A stretch of DNA of 64,000 nt from Trichaptum fuscoviolaceum (taxonomy: Eukaryota > Basidiomycota > Agaricomycetes > Hymenochaetales > Trichaptaceae). Each line of letters opens with the position of its first letter. Position 1 is the stretch's first letter. Positions 35,713 to 49,200 of this stretch are shown one piece after another. The translations under genes were made by a program, and so were the position numbers. Location: NCBI GenBank assembly GCA_910574455.1, contig CAJSYZ010000004.1:1116001-1180000 (forward strand). The letters run 5' to 3'. Below the pieces are notes generated by a model that made no database searches, was not told the DNA's origin, and saw only the letters and a program-made list of their open reading frames with translations.

Positions 35713-37624
35713 TCACTTACGACTGAACATTTGTTCCGCTGGAATAGCTATAATACTAGACAGAAACTCTTTGCGAGATGGATTCCTCCGCACTTCTGAA
35801 AGTTTCCAACCTGCCGAATCCAGGATTTCAACGTGATCTTGATGGGTTCGTTCCTTTGCGTTGAAAAAGCCCAGCATCTTCGTGTGATAGTCAGCATAGT
35901 TGGATACATGAACATCAGAGAAGCTTACAGAAAGATCAAAGGAATAAGGGAATATATTCGCTCCTCCGAAGTTCGGTAGAAGAGGTGCTGGAGGAGCTTC
36001 CGCCTCGTCATTTGGGAGCCTACATGCATAATCCGTAATGCAGCTGATAAGGACAAGCTTGGTGGAAGGCGCGGCAGCATCCCGTAGACGACGGAGAATC
36101 TTGATAGCGTACTTGTCAGACCAATCGTGGGTGATATTCCTAAGCAAGAAAACGCCCGGTTCTCCTGGTAGCGTAGGTTGTTCATCGAAAAAGTTGGCCG
36201 CTTTGAAGAAAGTAACGTTAGGCGCCTGTTGTATAAGCTCAGATATCTTGTACCGACTTATAAATTGAACTTTCTCTTCAGATACATATGATGGCAAGTT
36301 CTCCTCCCAGAACTAATTGATTAAGTCAGACAAAAGCACTCAAGGTCGTCATGCAATGATACTCACAGGCTTTGCCTTTTTCAGGACAGCCTCCCTGTCC
36401 TCAATAACGACATGGACATTCGGGTGCACTTTCGCGACTTCCAGGGACACATGGCCAAGTCCTCCTCCGACATCGACTAGTAGATGGCCATCAGGAATAG
36501 TGTTCCAATCGAATGCTTATTTGATACGAGTGAGCAAGTGTTTCCTCATTCTACATAGAAATGCGTACTTTTAAGTATATCCATGGGCGGCTGAAGCGTG
36601 TTGAAGCCAGTCATAAACACATCGAATCGGTCACCGCGTTTGCGACCTTCAGGAGTATCGTAATGCTCCCACATAGTATTCGAGGTTCCCAGTCCTCGCT
36701 GCAACGCGGCCTCGTTCGCCTCTCCCGAATGAGATGTCTTCGGATCAACGAGAGTTTCTGTTAAGTAAGAGCCCGCCTTCAGTCCTTCGTCCGCCCTATT
36801 ATTGAATGTCAAGAAAAGATAGTAAGCAAGTACGTTTGGCAGTTTTGTATGAGATTGGAACGTACCAGAAACCCACTAGCGCGGCAAGACCGGAAGTGCC
36901 TTTGTGTTTCGTAGATGAACTAAGAAAGTGTTGTTTAAGAATGCGTCGCGGCGGCTAAATATATTTAAACCTCACAAATCTTCGGTAACATTTTTCCCGG
37001 TGTCGATGAGGGAAGAAAGCATATTATGCGCGAATGTATCTGGGGCGACTTCGCGGAACCAGTGCTGCGTCGCGAGGAAGCGCAGGACATGAGCTATGGA
37101 GCCTAGGTCATACAGCGTCCGACATGCAATTAATTGGACCTACAGAGTTTCTGTGGATCGGCCCCGTTTATCTTGCATATTTCTTCGGCATGCATCCCCT
37201 TTTATCTATGTCAGATATGAAATGTCTGACTTGTGATTGAGAAACCTACTTTAGCGCCAGCAGGTCGAATGATTTCGGCCACATTCCATGCCTCTACTAC
37301 GCCAAGTGCAGCGGGGAGGTTGTACTGTGAAACATAAGTGTTTTATCTTAGGATTAAGATACGCGGTCGTACCATCAGAGTTGCTACACTGAGCGAATTT
37401 GCAGGTGATTGGAGAGCTGCGATAAGATGTGAGGAAGCAGCCACTGCGAGAGTTATCGAGCGTAGAACCCGGGGATTACTACGAATGCTATCAGGGGTGA
37501 ATTCTGATGGGTGGACCGGATCATCTAGCGAAGGGAATTCCTGTCCAGATTCTTTACAGACCTCGACGATGCTGTCTATCGAAGACACAATGATATCGCG
37601 CAGAGACAAGAGATCGCTGGTCAT
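35713..37624 (-). CDS. O-methyltransferase, family 2, paralogue A
   Basis: A multi-exon SAM-dependent O-methyltransferase starting MTSDLLSLRDIIVSSID. N-terminal dimerisation and winged-helix blocks include YNLPAALGVVEAWNVAEIIRP and HVLRFLATQHWFREVAPDTFAHN. The SAM-binding motif is LVDVGGGLGHVS. The catalytic-region blocks are FFDEQPTLPGEPGVFLLRNITHDWSDKYAIKIL and NPSRKEFLSSIIAIP; HDW holds the presumed catalytic His. Every splice junction I checked keeps the frame, so it looks functional. Family members methylate phenols and other small molecules. It is paralogous to the genes at 41797 and 44280. The intron before FFDEQ ends AAAG. Confidence 0.85.
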
Positions 37625-40039
37625 AATGGAATCCAGGGTGAAGATGCAATTTGAAGCAAAGGAAGAGTTGGTCTTTTATACGATCATTGTTCGCGATAGG
37701 TTGCCCATGAAGCTCTTCAAAATTGACATGCCGTCTGGCCAGGTGAGTTTCATGGAGGATTGCATCCATATTTAGTTAGATGTGAAGACGCATTATAGCC
37801 CTCGGATAGGATATGGCTCCTTAGGCTCGTATAATTCAGGTCGCCTCATATGCCAGAAGAACTGATACTGTGGACCCGGGTTCATCTGGCGCACACCCAG
37901 TAACCCTCAAAAAGGGTCAAATGGAGTTCGATATGAATCATCTGGTGTGAAGACCAATCAGTGTGCGGCTGCAACGTATCTAATCAAACAATCAGCTCAC
38001 ATTGTCGCGCTGACTTCTGAATGCAATAACCAATCAATAGCCAATGCGGATCCTCTTTGAAGACTCAGGCTGTATCCGAGTCGAGCTTGTTCCTTCAGGT
38101 CGATACAAGGCCCTGGTCGAGACCGATCGCAATTGGTCTTTAGAGATAACTATATCAGACGTTTAAATGAATTGAGAGTCATAGCAGAAGCTAGGATCGA
38201 GCCTCTCATTGAATTCAAAGCTAAGACAATAACTAGTCATGAGATCTCTCGAAGGCATCCGCATCAATCCTTTGTGAGCATAAAACACATTAGGTCGCTA
38301 ATGTAAGGCCTATTGCAGATGAGACAAGACCACAGTTCGAGTCTGGAAAGTAGATGGAGCCTGGCTTCCTGAGAGCCAATACCGGCAGAACTGCCATTCA
38401 AGATATTGGCGGAAAGGCGGGTCCCTCAGAGAATTCTACAAATTTCGAAGCTGAACGACACTCACAATGGTACTCAGGTTGCGAAGAGTACAATACCCAG
38501 CTGGGTTGGTGGACATGGTTCAGGGTGGCAGTGGGTGAAACTGGTGACTCGGAAACTGCACTCCCGGGCCCGCCGGCCCTATAAACCTTCAAGTTCCTCA
38601 CCACTCAGTACAGCGTGGGAATTTTTGTATCCGCGTGAAATTCGAACTTGGATGTCAAGCGACGCTTTTTCTACAAGTCTTATCCCAAGCATGGTCTGTC
38701 CAGTACAGCTGATAACTTGAATACTCCGTCGTGACTTGTCGCTCATTCTGATAAGCAATGGGGTGTTAGCCACACAGTTTGCTAATATTCACATTGGATT
38801 CATCTTGGAGTGGACGAGGCGCAAGCTATGAAGTATCCTGCGTTAGTTCAAGTGATGAAATTAGGAGGATCAACTGACAATCCTACGTCAGCATTACTCC
38901 TATCTCCGTGCTTTTCGCTCAAGCTTCTCCAGGTACCTATGACTTAGCGATGTTGTGTTCAGGAACCCTTGGTGCGTACAATTTGCTAGAAGTTCTTGTT
39001 GCAATTGCTCTTACAAGGGTTATTTGATATAGCAGTGGGCTGCTTTGTGCTTTCTATGACCGCGATTGAGCTGAAGCACAATCAATACACATCTTTTCTC
39101 CATACTGAGTGTTAATGAAATTCCATCGTTATCTCCATAAGACACGTGTCCATCAATTTCAGGCTCCTACGCGTGCTAGAATAATGAAAGGACTAGGTTG
39201 CACGATGCTCGTATGCCCTTCATGCCTATGGCTGGTATACTATGACGAATTCTCTCGCGCATGTATACCACTTGTGTAAGGCGTCTTGATTCCCCCTAGT
39301 GGAATCGAACTCTGGGGCGAAAGGAAGAATAGAAACCACCCAAGTCGAAACAATGGTATAGTATTGGCCTCGTGGCCAGGCTTAGCTTCGATAAATCCCA
39401 GTCTGTCGCCTAGCTCTGCAAGTGAACCTCTGGAGAACTTCATAACAGAAAGTACCACAACTCTGAGCAATGACGATAAGGGCAAAACACCTCAGACACC
39501 AACCCGCGATGGTTCTTCAAAGTTCTTGTGGTCAGTATCCCTATACCTTACGGATGCTGTTAAACGATTGGTCGCCAGGAGAAGCAAAATTCTCGAGGCA
39601 ACACGGATGTTCTGGGGTGAAAAGCAATCTCAGTCCCAAGACCATCCAATTCAAATGCGAGCTGCAAAAGAGCGAAAGACCCGACTTTCAACAACGATGG
39701 CGAATCCCTTACATAGTTAGACTAACATGAATCCATCATGATTCATATCATTATTGAATGGTAATACAGGGCTCGCCCAATTCGCCAATTCATGTGCCGC
39801 AACTGCTTTAGTACGCTATTGGTGGTCGCTCTACGCCAGGATCCCCACATTTCGTATCTTGCGGGTGTCTCTCCGAGTCAATCGCCTACCATGCCCTCCG
39901 GAGTCCACCATACTATTGGCGATATTGCTCCTGTTTCTGCAAACAGAAAAGACAATATCCACTGGCAGGCAGACGGAAGCACCTCTAGCACCTCTGCGCC
40001 ACCTGCTGAAAAGCAAATTTCGGATTTGGGCTAAATGAA
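37625..40039. other. Gene-free spacer
   Basis: No supported gene. ORFs such as 39286-39720 have no recognisable content. Confidence 0.35.
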
Positions 40040-40735
40040 ACCTCGCCTCCTCCTAACGGAACACCATTTAAGCTCGGCGAATTCTGCTTCGATGAATACC
40101 GACCTCTGAAGGTCGTTGTCATTGGGACTGGTTTCAGTGGAGACCTAGCAGGAATCATGTTGGATAAACCATATGTGATTAGCATTTGACTGATTTAGTA
40201 TTCTCAGATTTCCTCAACGCATCCGAAATTTGAACGTGACTATCTACGGCAAGAATGCTGGAGTTGGAGATTCGCGGTACTCGAATAGATATCCGGTGGG
40301 TGATTCTGCTTTATGGATATGCCATCCTTTGTGACCATGATGCGGTCTTCCTCAGGGTCTTGCATGCGATATCCCAGCACACTGTGTAAGATACTGTGCA
40401 ATTCACGTCGCGTCTAGCTGTATACCGAGCTAAGAACGGTACATCTAGTATCAATTCACTTTTGAAGACTCGGAGAATGTGAGCATCAGTAGCACTAAAG
40501 TTCTCTACCTGTTACCCATTTCTATTTCAGACTCAATGGTCCGCATTCTACGCCCCTGGAAGTACCTCGAACGCGTTGTCGAGAAATACAGGCTAATGCA
40601 ATATATTTAGCTTCAGCACGAACTTATTCACGCACTGTACGACGAACCGACGGGAAAGTGGCACTTAAGACTTCGTCGCCCAGTGGCAGGGACGGGTGAA
40701 GGGTGTGGGCGTAAAATTATTCTATGTAGTAAATA
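40040..40735 (+). pseudogene. Baeyer-Villiger-type flavin monooxygenase, decayed 5' fragment
   Basis: Pieces in several frames spell the N-terminus of a fungal flavin-dependent monooxygenase. They are FKLGEFCFDEYRPLKVVVIG with TGFSG (Rossmann FAD loop), RFPQRIRNLNVTIYGKNAGVG, NRYPGLACDIPAHC, QFTFEDSENTQWSAFYAPGS, LQHELIHALYDEPTGKWHL and RLRRPVAGTG. The sequence stops matching near 40735, so most of the enzyme is missing. In the alignment I recall, GKNAGVGDSRYSNRYPG stands where working enzymes have EKNADVGGTW. It is a relic, possibly once part of a pathway with the methyltransferases. Confidence 0.7.
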
Positions 40736-41796
40736 ACAACAGTGCCGAAGGCGGAGTATTAATCGGCATAATGATGACATTCAGCCGAGATGCCGACTGA
40801 TACTTATTAGCAGCATATTGCACATTTCATAAATCTGGTCTGTTCTCCCGTATAGACGATTAGTAGCAGATTACTTTAGAGGGGATAAGTAAGGCCCTTC
40901 TGTTATAGCCAAATGTTGAAGTCACCAGAAGGTAGAGAAGATTAAATGCAATATGTAGTACTTACTACACTACATAGCATTTTACCCAGAAAGGAAAGCA
41001 CTTCTCATAGTAGGAAGCCTGAGGTTTTCAAGTTAGGCCGTCCTGCTGAACCTTGACCACCCGGCCACTCAAACCATCGCACCCTCGCTGATGAACACGA
41101 ACTGTGTACAGTAAACATGTGGGCCTTTTCGACTGGACTAATCCTTGCGAATTGCCTCTGGTACTAAACAGACGTCATGGCTGTCAGTCTCTTGTCCTCA
41201 CATCAACATACAATTGTCTCGTCTCGAATTTTCTGGAAGCTTGCAATTGTCCATTGCCTTGACTTCGAGCTCAGTAACAGGCTTGTACCCAGCACGCTGG
41301 TATGTTTATCAATTTGAAATGATAGCGAATTATATAACTATCTCAATACACCAGCACCGATCGGCTCGGATCAGGACTTCATCGATTACGAAAGTAAGTA
41401 TCATCGAGCGGTATTGTTCAGTCACATATATGCGGCTATACGCTGATTGGGATTGGTCCCTACACCAGATAATTTGCGTCACTATCCTTTGACTCTCTGG
41501 ATTCTCATCCAATTTCTGAGGGTTACCAGATATACTTCAAATATCCCTAAACCCAAGTTATTAGCCTGGGATCTGTTCCTTCATCAAATGCGGAAACCTC
41601 ACGCCCTATCCGAGAAATAATATCTGCCCAAACTGAAATAAAATAAGGACGAACGCCTCCAAGTAAACCAATCTGGATAAATGAAGCTACAAAAGACATT
41701 CCGGGCGTATAACCTGTAGACAATGATCGTGTAAAAGGTCAAATCCTCCTTTGCTTAGAATCGCATCCGCATTCCTCTTCCTCCTCTGTCTACACC
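40736..41796. other. Gene-free spacer
   Basis: No supported gene or repeat family recognised; probably includes the promoter of the gene at 41797. Confidence 0.35.
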
Positions 41797-43700
41797 ATGA
41801 CTAACGATCTCTTGTCTCTTCGCGATATCATTGTCTCCTCAATCGACAGTATCGTCGAAGTCTGCATTAAATCTAGACAGGACTTTCCTTCGCTAGATGA
41901 TCCCGTCCATCCATCAGAGTTCACTCCTGATGGTATCCGTAACAACCCCCAAGTCCTACGCTCCATAACTCTCGCAGTGGCCGCTTCAACTCAGCTTATC
42001 GCAACTCTCCAAGCTCCTGCGACCTCTCTCAGTGTTGCAGCTTTGATGGTTAGCCGCTTACTTCCGTTTCAAAGGTAACCACACTGAAGTTCCAAAACCA
42101 CAGTTCAATCTCCCTGCTGCACTTGGCGTGGTGGAGGCGTGGAATGTGGCCGAAATCATTCGACCTGCTGGCGCTAAGGTGCATTTCTCCATTGCAATTC
42201 AGTCATTACATATCTGACATAGATAAAAGGGGATGCATGCCGAAGAAATATGCAAGATAAACGGGGCCGATCCGAAGAAGCTCTGTAAGCCCAATCACTT
42301 GCTTGTCGGACGGCGCATAACCTGATTCTTTCTATAGCGCACGTCCTGCGTTTCCTCGCGACGCAGCACTGGTTCCGCGAAGTCGCCCCAGATACATTTG
42401 CGCATAATATGCTTTCTTCTCTCATAGACACCGGGAAAAATGTTACCGAAGATTTGTGGGCCTTGAATCTCTTTAGTCTCTACTATGCATGCTCAAATTA
42501 ACTGCCATAGTGCATCTTCGAAACACCAGGGCACTTCCGGTCTAGCTGCGCTGGTTGGTTGCTGGTACGTTCCACGCAATCGTCATTCTGAATTCCTTGC
42601 TTACTCATTATATGAGAATAGGTCGGACGAAGGAGTGAAAATGGCTTCATATTTCACGGAAAATCTCACTGACCCAAGGACATCCCATTCGGAAGAGGCC
42701 AATGAGGCTGCATTACAGCGAGGATTGCGAACTTCAAAGACCCTATGGGAGCATTACGAAACTCCGGAAGGCCGCGCACGCGGAGATCGATTCGATGTGT
42801 TTATGACTAGCTTCAACACGCTCCAGCCTCCTATGGATATACTCAAAAGCAAGCACCTTTATGTAGAATAATGAACTCCTCACTGACGCATTATATTACA
42901 GCCTTTGATTGGGATACTATCCCTGATGGCCATTTATTAGTCGATGTCGGCGGAGGACTTGGTCATGTGTCCATGGAAGTCGCGAAAGTGCATCCAAATG
43001 TTCATGTTGTTATTGAAGACAGGGATCTAGTTTTGAAGAAGGCAAAGCCAGTACGTATACATGCATGACGATCTGGAACACTTCTGTCTGACTTGCGCAA
43101 TTAGTTCTGGGAGGAGAACTTGAAAGCATATACGTTGGAAGAAAAAGTGCATTTCATAAGTTAGTGCAATATACACGGACCCGCCAGAACTAGGCCTAAC
43201 GTCTGTTTCATCTCAGCGACAGACTTCTTTGACGAGCAGCCGGTATTGCCGGGAAAACCGGGCGTGTTCTTGCTTAGGAACATCACGCACGACTGGTCTG
43301 ACAAATACGCTATAAAGATTCTTCGTCGATTAAGGGACGCTGCCGCTCCTTCCACAAAGCTCGTCCTCATCAGCTGTATAACAGACTATGCGTGCAAGCT
43401 TCCAAACGACGAGGCCGAAGCTCCCCCAGCCCCACTTCTAGCAAACTATGGAGGGGCAAATATATTCCCTTACTCGTTTGACCTTCTTGTAAGTTCTCCG
43501 TTGTTCATGACACCCATAATGTTGATTGTTTCTTGAAGATGCTGGGCTTCTTTAATGCTAAAGAACGAACTCATCTAGACCACGTTGATATTTTGAGTGC
43601 CTCAGGTTGGAAACTTTCAGAAGTGCGGAGGAATCCATCTCGCAAGGAGTTCCTTTCTAGTATCATTGCTGTCCCAGCGCAACAGAATTCCAAATATTGA
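41797..43700 (+). CDS. O-methyltransferase, family 2, paralogue B
   Basis: It starts MTNDLLSLRDIIVSSID and ends QQNSKY. The first exons are 41797-42048, 42104-42178 and 42230-42284, followed by 42338 onward; all later junctions I followed keep the frame. SAM motif LVDVGGGLGHVS and catalytic region VFLLRNITHDWSDKYAIKIL are intact. One intron, after MDILK, begins GC rather than GT (42850 region), where the paralogues have GT. GC-AG introns are usually spliced, so this need not inactivate the gene. It points away from paralogue A and toward paralogue C, with which it forms an inverted pair. Confidence 0.83.
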
Positions 43701-44279
43701 GTGTATGCTAAGAGGCGAGAAGATAGATATGTTGTCGCATGAAGCTTTCGATACGACAATGTAGTAAATCTGCACTCGTGTACGAGTAGAGAGGCATATA
43801 TTAGAATGAAAGTATTTCACAGAAGCCCGTTACACCATACAACACAATCGCGACAACAATATATTTGTACCATTGAATCGATCAAATCGTGCCTCTAAGT
43901 CACTTACGCTATATAGTGAAGGAAAGCGCAAAAGTTTAGAATAACTTAATGTCTGCGGCGACGTGAGTAATAAACAATTTGAACTGCCGAACTCCGAGTC
44001 GGAGTCCGAATCGGCATCTCCGAGTCGGCAGTAATCATAGCCCTTTACCATTTCCTATCACAACGGTTACATTATATTTTCTACTTTTCTTGATTCCTCC
44101 ATGATGCGTAGTTGATATAAACGTGTGCGTCGGTGATGCACATTGAGTGCCTCCGATGCCTCCATATACAACCGGATGATATATTTCTTCGACTATCAAA
44201 GTAAGACACATGTTTGATATGTCCACGTTGAATACCTTTCCCCCCTTCCGACCTTTCACTCCTTCCGACCTTTCACTGA
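43701..44279. other. Centre of the inverted repeat, gene-free
   Basis: Contains a cluster of GACTCGGAGTC-type words at 43984-44031 (ACTCCGAGTCGGAGTCCG, TCTCCGAGTCGGC), one of the Plavaka-block motif types. Confidence 0.5.
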
Positions 44280-46202
44280 CTATTGTTCCTCTGGGACAGC
44301 TATTATACTAGAAAGGAACTCTTTGCGAGATGGATTCCTCCGCACTTCTGAGAGTTTCCAGCCTGCTGCACTCAAGATATCGACGTGATCTTGATGGGTT
44401 CGTTCCTTTCCGTTGAATAAGCCCAACATCTTTGAGTGACAGTCAGCATAATGAGCGCCATCATCATCAGAGGAGCTTACTACATACAGCAAGGTCAAAC
44501 GAATAAGGGAATATATTTGCCCCTCCCAAGTTCGCTAAGAGAGGGGCTGGCGGAGCTTCCGCCTCGTCATCATCTGGGACCCTGCATGCATAGTCCGTGA
44601 TGCAGCTGATAAGGACGAGCTTGGTGGAAGGGATAGCAGCATACCGTAGCTGACGTAGAATTTTGACGGCATACTTATCAGACCAGTCGTGGGTGATATT
44701 TCTAAGCAAGAAAACGCCCGGTTCTCCTGGCAGCACTGGCTGTTCGTCAAAGAAGTCTGTCGCTATGAATTGGGTGACGTCACGGCGCCTGCCAGTGTCT
44801 GCGACAAATATAACGATGAGTACTGACTTACGAAATGCACCTTCTCTTCGGACACATGAGATGGCGAATTCTCTTCCCAAAACTGTTTGAGCAAGTCAAA
44901 CAGGTACATTCAAGACCTCCCCAATTATAATTTAACACTTACTAGCTTCGCCTTTTTCAACACAATCTCCCTGTCCTCGATGACAACATGGATACTCGGA
45001 TGCACCTTTGTGACTTCCAGAGACACATGGCCAAGTCCGCCGCCGACATCTACTAATAGATGTCCATCAGGAATAGTGCTCCACTCAAATGCTTATGCGA
45101 TAACCAGTCAGCACGGGTTTTCCTCACTTAAGACAGAGGCAGCGTACTCTGTAGAATATCCATAGGAGGCTGGAGCGTATTGTAGCCAGTCATAAACACA
45201 TCAAAACGGTCGGCGCGCACGCGGCCTTCCGGAGTCTCATAATACTCCCACATGGTCTTCGATATCCCCAGTCCTCGCTGTAACGCGGCCTCATTAGCCT
45301 CTTCCGAATGAGATGTCTTCGGGTCCGTAAGATTTTCCGTGAAGTATGAGGCCATTTTCACACCTTCGTCCGACCTATTAGCATACAATGAGCAAGCAAG
45401 GAATTCTGAGTGACGATTGTGTGGAACGTACCAGCAACCAACCAGCGCAGCTAGACCGGAAGTGCCCTGGTGTTTCGAAGATGCACTATGGCAGTTAATT
45501 TGAGCATGCATAGTAGAGACTAAAGAGATTCAAGGCCCACAAATCTTCGGTAACATTTTTCCCGGTGTCTATGAGGGAAGAAAGCATATTATGCGCAAAT
45601 GTATCTGGGGCGACTTCGCGGAACCAGTGCTGCGTCGCGAGGAAACGCAGGACGTGCGCTATAGAAAGAATTAGGTTATGCGCCGTCCGACAAGCAAGTG
45701 ATTGGGCTTACAGAGCTTCTTCGGATCGGCCCCGTTTATCTTGCATATTTCTTCGGCATGCATCCCCTTTTATCTATGTCAGATATGTGATGACTGAATT
45801 GCAATAGAGAAATCCACCTTAGCGCCAGCAGGTCGAATGATTTCGGCCACATTCCACGCCTCCACCACGCCAAGTGCAGCAGGGAGGTTGAACTGTGGTT
45901 ATGGAACTTCAGTGTGGTTACCTTTGAAACGGAAGTAAGCGGCTAACCATCAGAGCTGCAACACTTAAGGAGGTCGCAGGAGCTTGGAGAGTTGCGATAA
46001 GCTGAGTTGAAGCGGCCACTGCGAGAGTTATGGAGCGTAGGACTCGGGGATTGTTACGGATACCATCGGGAGTGAACTCTGACGGATGGACGGGATCATC
46101 TAGCGAAGGAAACTCCTGTCTAGAATTAATGCAGACTTCGACGATACTGTCGATTGAGGAGACAATGATATCGCGAAGAGACAAGAGATCGCACCTAGTC
46201 AT
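44280..46202 (-). CDS. O-methyltransferase, family 2, paralogue C
   Basis: It starts MTRCDLLSLRDIIVSSID (an in-frame ATG at 46241 is possible) and ends IIAVPEEQ. It shows the same exon layout as A and B, with FFDEQPVLPGEPGVFLLRNITHDWSDKYAVKIL and the SAM motif VDVGGGLGHVS. Relative to A and B, the donor after EEKVHF has shifted (FV then GTCAGT instead of FI then GTTAGT), but a frame-keeping splice remains. It is likely functional. Confidence 0.8.
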
Positions 46203-49200
46203 GGTGGACTTCGGGGAGGATGGGTGTGAGGAAGCGGTCAAGAAAGGTCAACCATATATATGAGCAACGTACGGTACAGGTTGCTCCATGGCGTTCTTTG
46301 TATGTCATCTAGGCAACTGAAGTTCTGAACGTACATGGAGGAGTCGGTACGTCCATTTTGCGGGCCGGATAGCTGAGCTCGGTGAATATGTATACCAGAT
46401 GAACAGATAAAGCAGTCCCAGGCGTAACACGCGCAAGTCGGAGAGACGGACAACAGAATGCGACGGGGGTGCAGTCCTGGTCAGGAGAAGTCAGGCCAAT
46501 GCTGTTTCCAGCCTCGCCCACGGACAAGGCCACTCCAAAGCTCCCAAAAGCGCGCGGTAACAGTCTAAAATCGATGAATGCAGCTCAAAGGTTGGAGGTG
46601 GAAAGTGGTCAAGGTTAAGGAAAACCACGCTGAAAAACATGTACTGTAAGAGTTGTTACATGTGTATTTCTTTTTTTTGATACCTTGAAAGTTTTATTCA
46701 AGATGATGATGTACAGTTCGCAGCGCTCAAGCACAGGACAGGAGATCTTTGTAATAGTATAAGTCGTCCTTCTGTCTCGACAACTTTGACAGACGCGAAC
46801 CGGCTTCCGTTCCCCAAAATTGTCCTGCGCTTCAACTCGGATGGCCTTATCATGAGTAAACTGCGCATTCATTTTTTTTTATCTCCGAGAACCGAATTCT
46901 TGACGAAAAATGTATAGATTCAAGGAGGTTCTCGATTTACTGGTGCCTTCTGTAGCTTTGATTTAGACACCGATGGGATAAAGTTGTAAGGAGATAGTCT
47001 TTTCTTGGCTTGTGGAGGTCTTACCTTACAAACTTGCAATTATCATGTTATACTCCGCTAGTGTCGCTTGGTCTGTTGAACGTGTCTAGTAACCGCACCA
47101 CAGCCCAAGCCCAGTCGATACATCCGCATGCTGTCTTGTAGCGATAGTATGCCACAGCAGATACACTTCCACGGACAAACCCACAGTGGAAGAGAGTTCG
47201 GCTGGCACATTGTTTGGCTAAAATACTCCAGCGTCCAAAATGGTGTTTGATCTTGAGGTCGACGAGGATATATCACAATGCATCTGCGGGCCACACGAAG
47301 GCTGGTTCATTGCGTGTGAATTTAGCGAAAAAGTGCCATCAAAGCTTGAGAGCTTAAGCTTCGTCCGCTGCCGCAATGATCAGTGTAGTCCATGGCGAGG
47401 ACGCCACCAGAAAGTGGTACGCTCGCGTTTCCGCTCCCTGGCGATTCTGCGGACTCGCCTCATGCGTCCTTCTATTGCAGTCTCCATCCCATCACTGACT
47501 AGGAGGTGGTCAAAATCGCGCCAACCAAGCGGTCTAAAGCGGTGCAGACAGCACTTTTCAAATCTGCGTCCCCGAGTAGAAGGCTTCTCTTTTTTTCGAG
47601 CTTCGTTATAAGTAGAGTAAGGAATTTGAAACAGGCGCGTCCCGAACGAGAACGACAGCGCTTTCCAGCATGGCACGCCAGGGCAACCCATAAACAAATT
47701 CAAGGTGACCGAGCTCAAATACATAGTACCGGTCCCGAGAAAGACAAACACAAGGATAACATGGACTGTTCAATTTGAGAGTCGGGCTTCGAACAGTCGG
47801 CATGATATATCCCAGAGGTCATCTGAGACAGAAGCGGAGGGTTGGACGATGAACGCACGGTATGTCGATCGCGATGAGAGGCATACGCGCTGGGTTGAAG
47901 CGTTCGCGACAAGATCCACACGACGATAACGCGCCACGGGTTGACGTCTGGTTCCGCTGGAAAACGCAAGCGCGAGGTCACAAGAAGCAGACACAGCGAG
48001 CATCGCGTCAGCCTCAGACCAGACGTTTAAGATTAGGCTGGTTTGATTACGAAACTATGCCAGCCTGAGTAGAATGTTGAATGTGCGAGTGGAGATTTTG
48101 GACTTGGGATTCGGGATTTGGGTCAGGGCCGTGACGCGGCCACTGACGCCGGGTTGAATTCAAATGACTGATGAGACACTGTGGCGGCTGACGAGCAAGC
48201 CACTTAGGCAACTCGATCTACCAACGACATGCAGTCAATGCATGCGAAGGGTGCTGGATAGCATATCGTCCCTCAATAACTCTCCCAACGATGAATTGTC
48301 CCTCATGTCCCAAATCGCAAGTGCTTCAATCACTTGCGTTCCGTTCGCCGAGTTACAAGGCAGGGAAGCAGTCGTTGCACTGCGATGCCGAAACACGTCC
48401 TTCCGTCCTCCGTCGACCGGGCTGGGATGGGCGAAGAAACGTTCGTGGCCCTTCCTGGGGAAGAGAGACTCGGACGTCGAGGTGCGGGCATCGCGGGATA
48501 GGGAAGTGGCAACATCACGGCTGGGTCGCAGGCATGCGCCACCTTTCTCGAAGGAGCGCGCCCTTGCACTCGAGATAGGAGGTGGTGGTGGAAGGATTGT
48601 AGGGAATATGGGCGGGTGCCACTTGAGCGCGACGGTTTTATGCGCTTTCAATTCAGCTGACATGAGACGGCGGGTCTCGGACCAGTTCGGACTTTGAGGG
48701 CAGACGGTCACAGTTTCAGTCCCGATATGCTTCGGACTGAAGATTCGAACGGGCATGAGTCGTAACGAAGTCCTTGCGTCGCGTCAAAGTTAGCGGTCAG
48801 GCCCACTGGGCGGTAGGCAGCGCGCAGCCGTATTGACCATCATGACTTTGAAATCAAGTTAATACAGAGAATTTGATTCAGACCTAGACTCGTAAACCAG
48901 TCGTTTGTCGTGAAATCAACAACACACAGAAATGACTGGCTTGCGAGTCTAATTCAGACCCGCTGTGCGCCGGGATGCGTAGCGCTGGCACCCGCTGGAT
49001 GGAAAACGTTGAGGCTAGGAGGAAATAGAGCCCAGCGGATATGAAAGTGCAAAGGTCGACCCAACTGAAAATGCTCATCGTATCGCTGTAACAGACGAGG
49101 TCCCGAAGCTTGTCCCGTATTGTGCGTATCGGAAGCGAGAGTAAGTCAAACGCGATGGATGTGGCAACCTCGCTAACATTTCATGAATGACCGAAGTTTA

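Larger units (their letters stand above)
41797..46202. repeat. Large inverted repeat formed by methyltransferases B and C
   Basis: The arm from 41797 to about 42600 matches the reverse complement of about 45430-46202 almost base for base, introns included. The remaining 3' halves are clearly more diverged. The 580-bp centre (43701-44279) is unrelated spacer. Confidence 0.75.

Noticed and set aside
39290..39330. A B-box-like sequence on the minus strand (AGTTCGATTCC).
   Set aside because: No A box at a suitable distance and no cloverleaf.
42174..45807. Identical short ORFs at 42174-42431 (minus) and 45565-45807 (plus) as a new gene pair.
   Set aside because: They are antisense to the near-identical exons of methyltransferases B and C.
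35713..46202. Reading methyltransferases A-C as alternative exons of one gene.
   Set aside because: Each has its own start, full set of exons and stop, and they lie on different strands.
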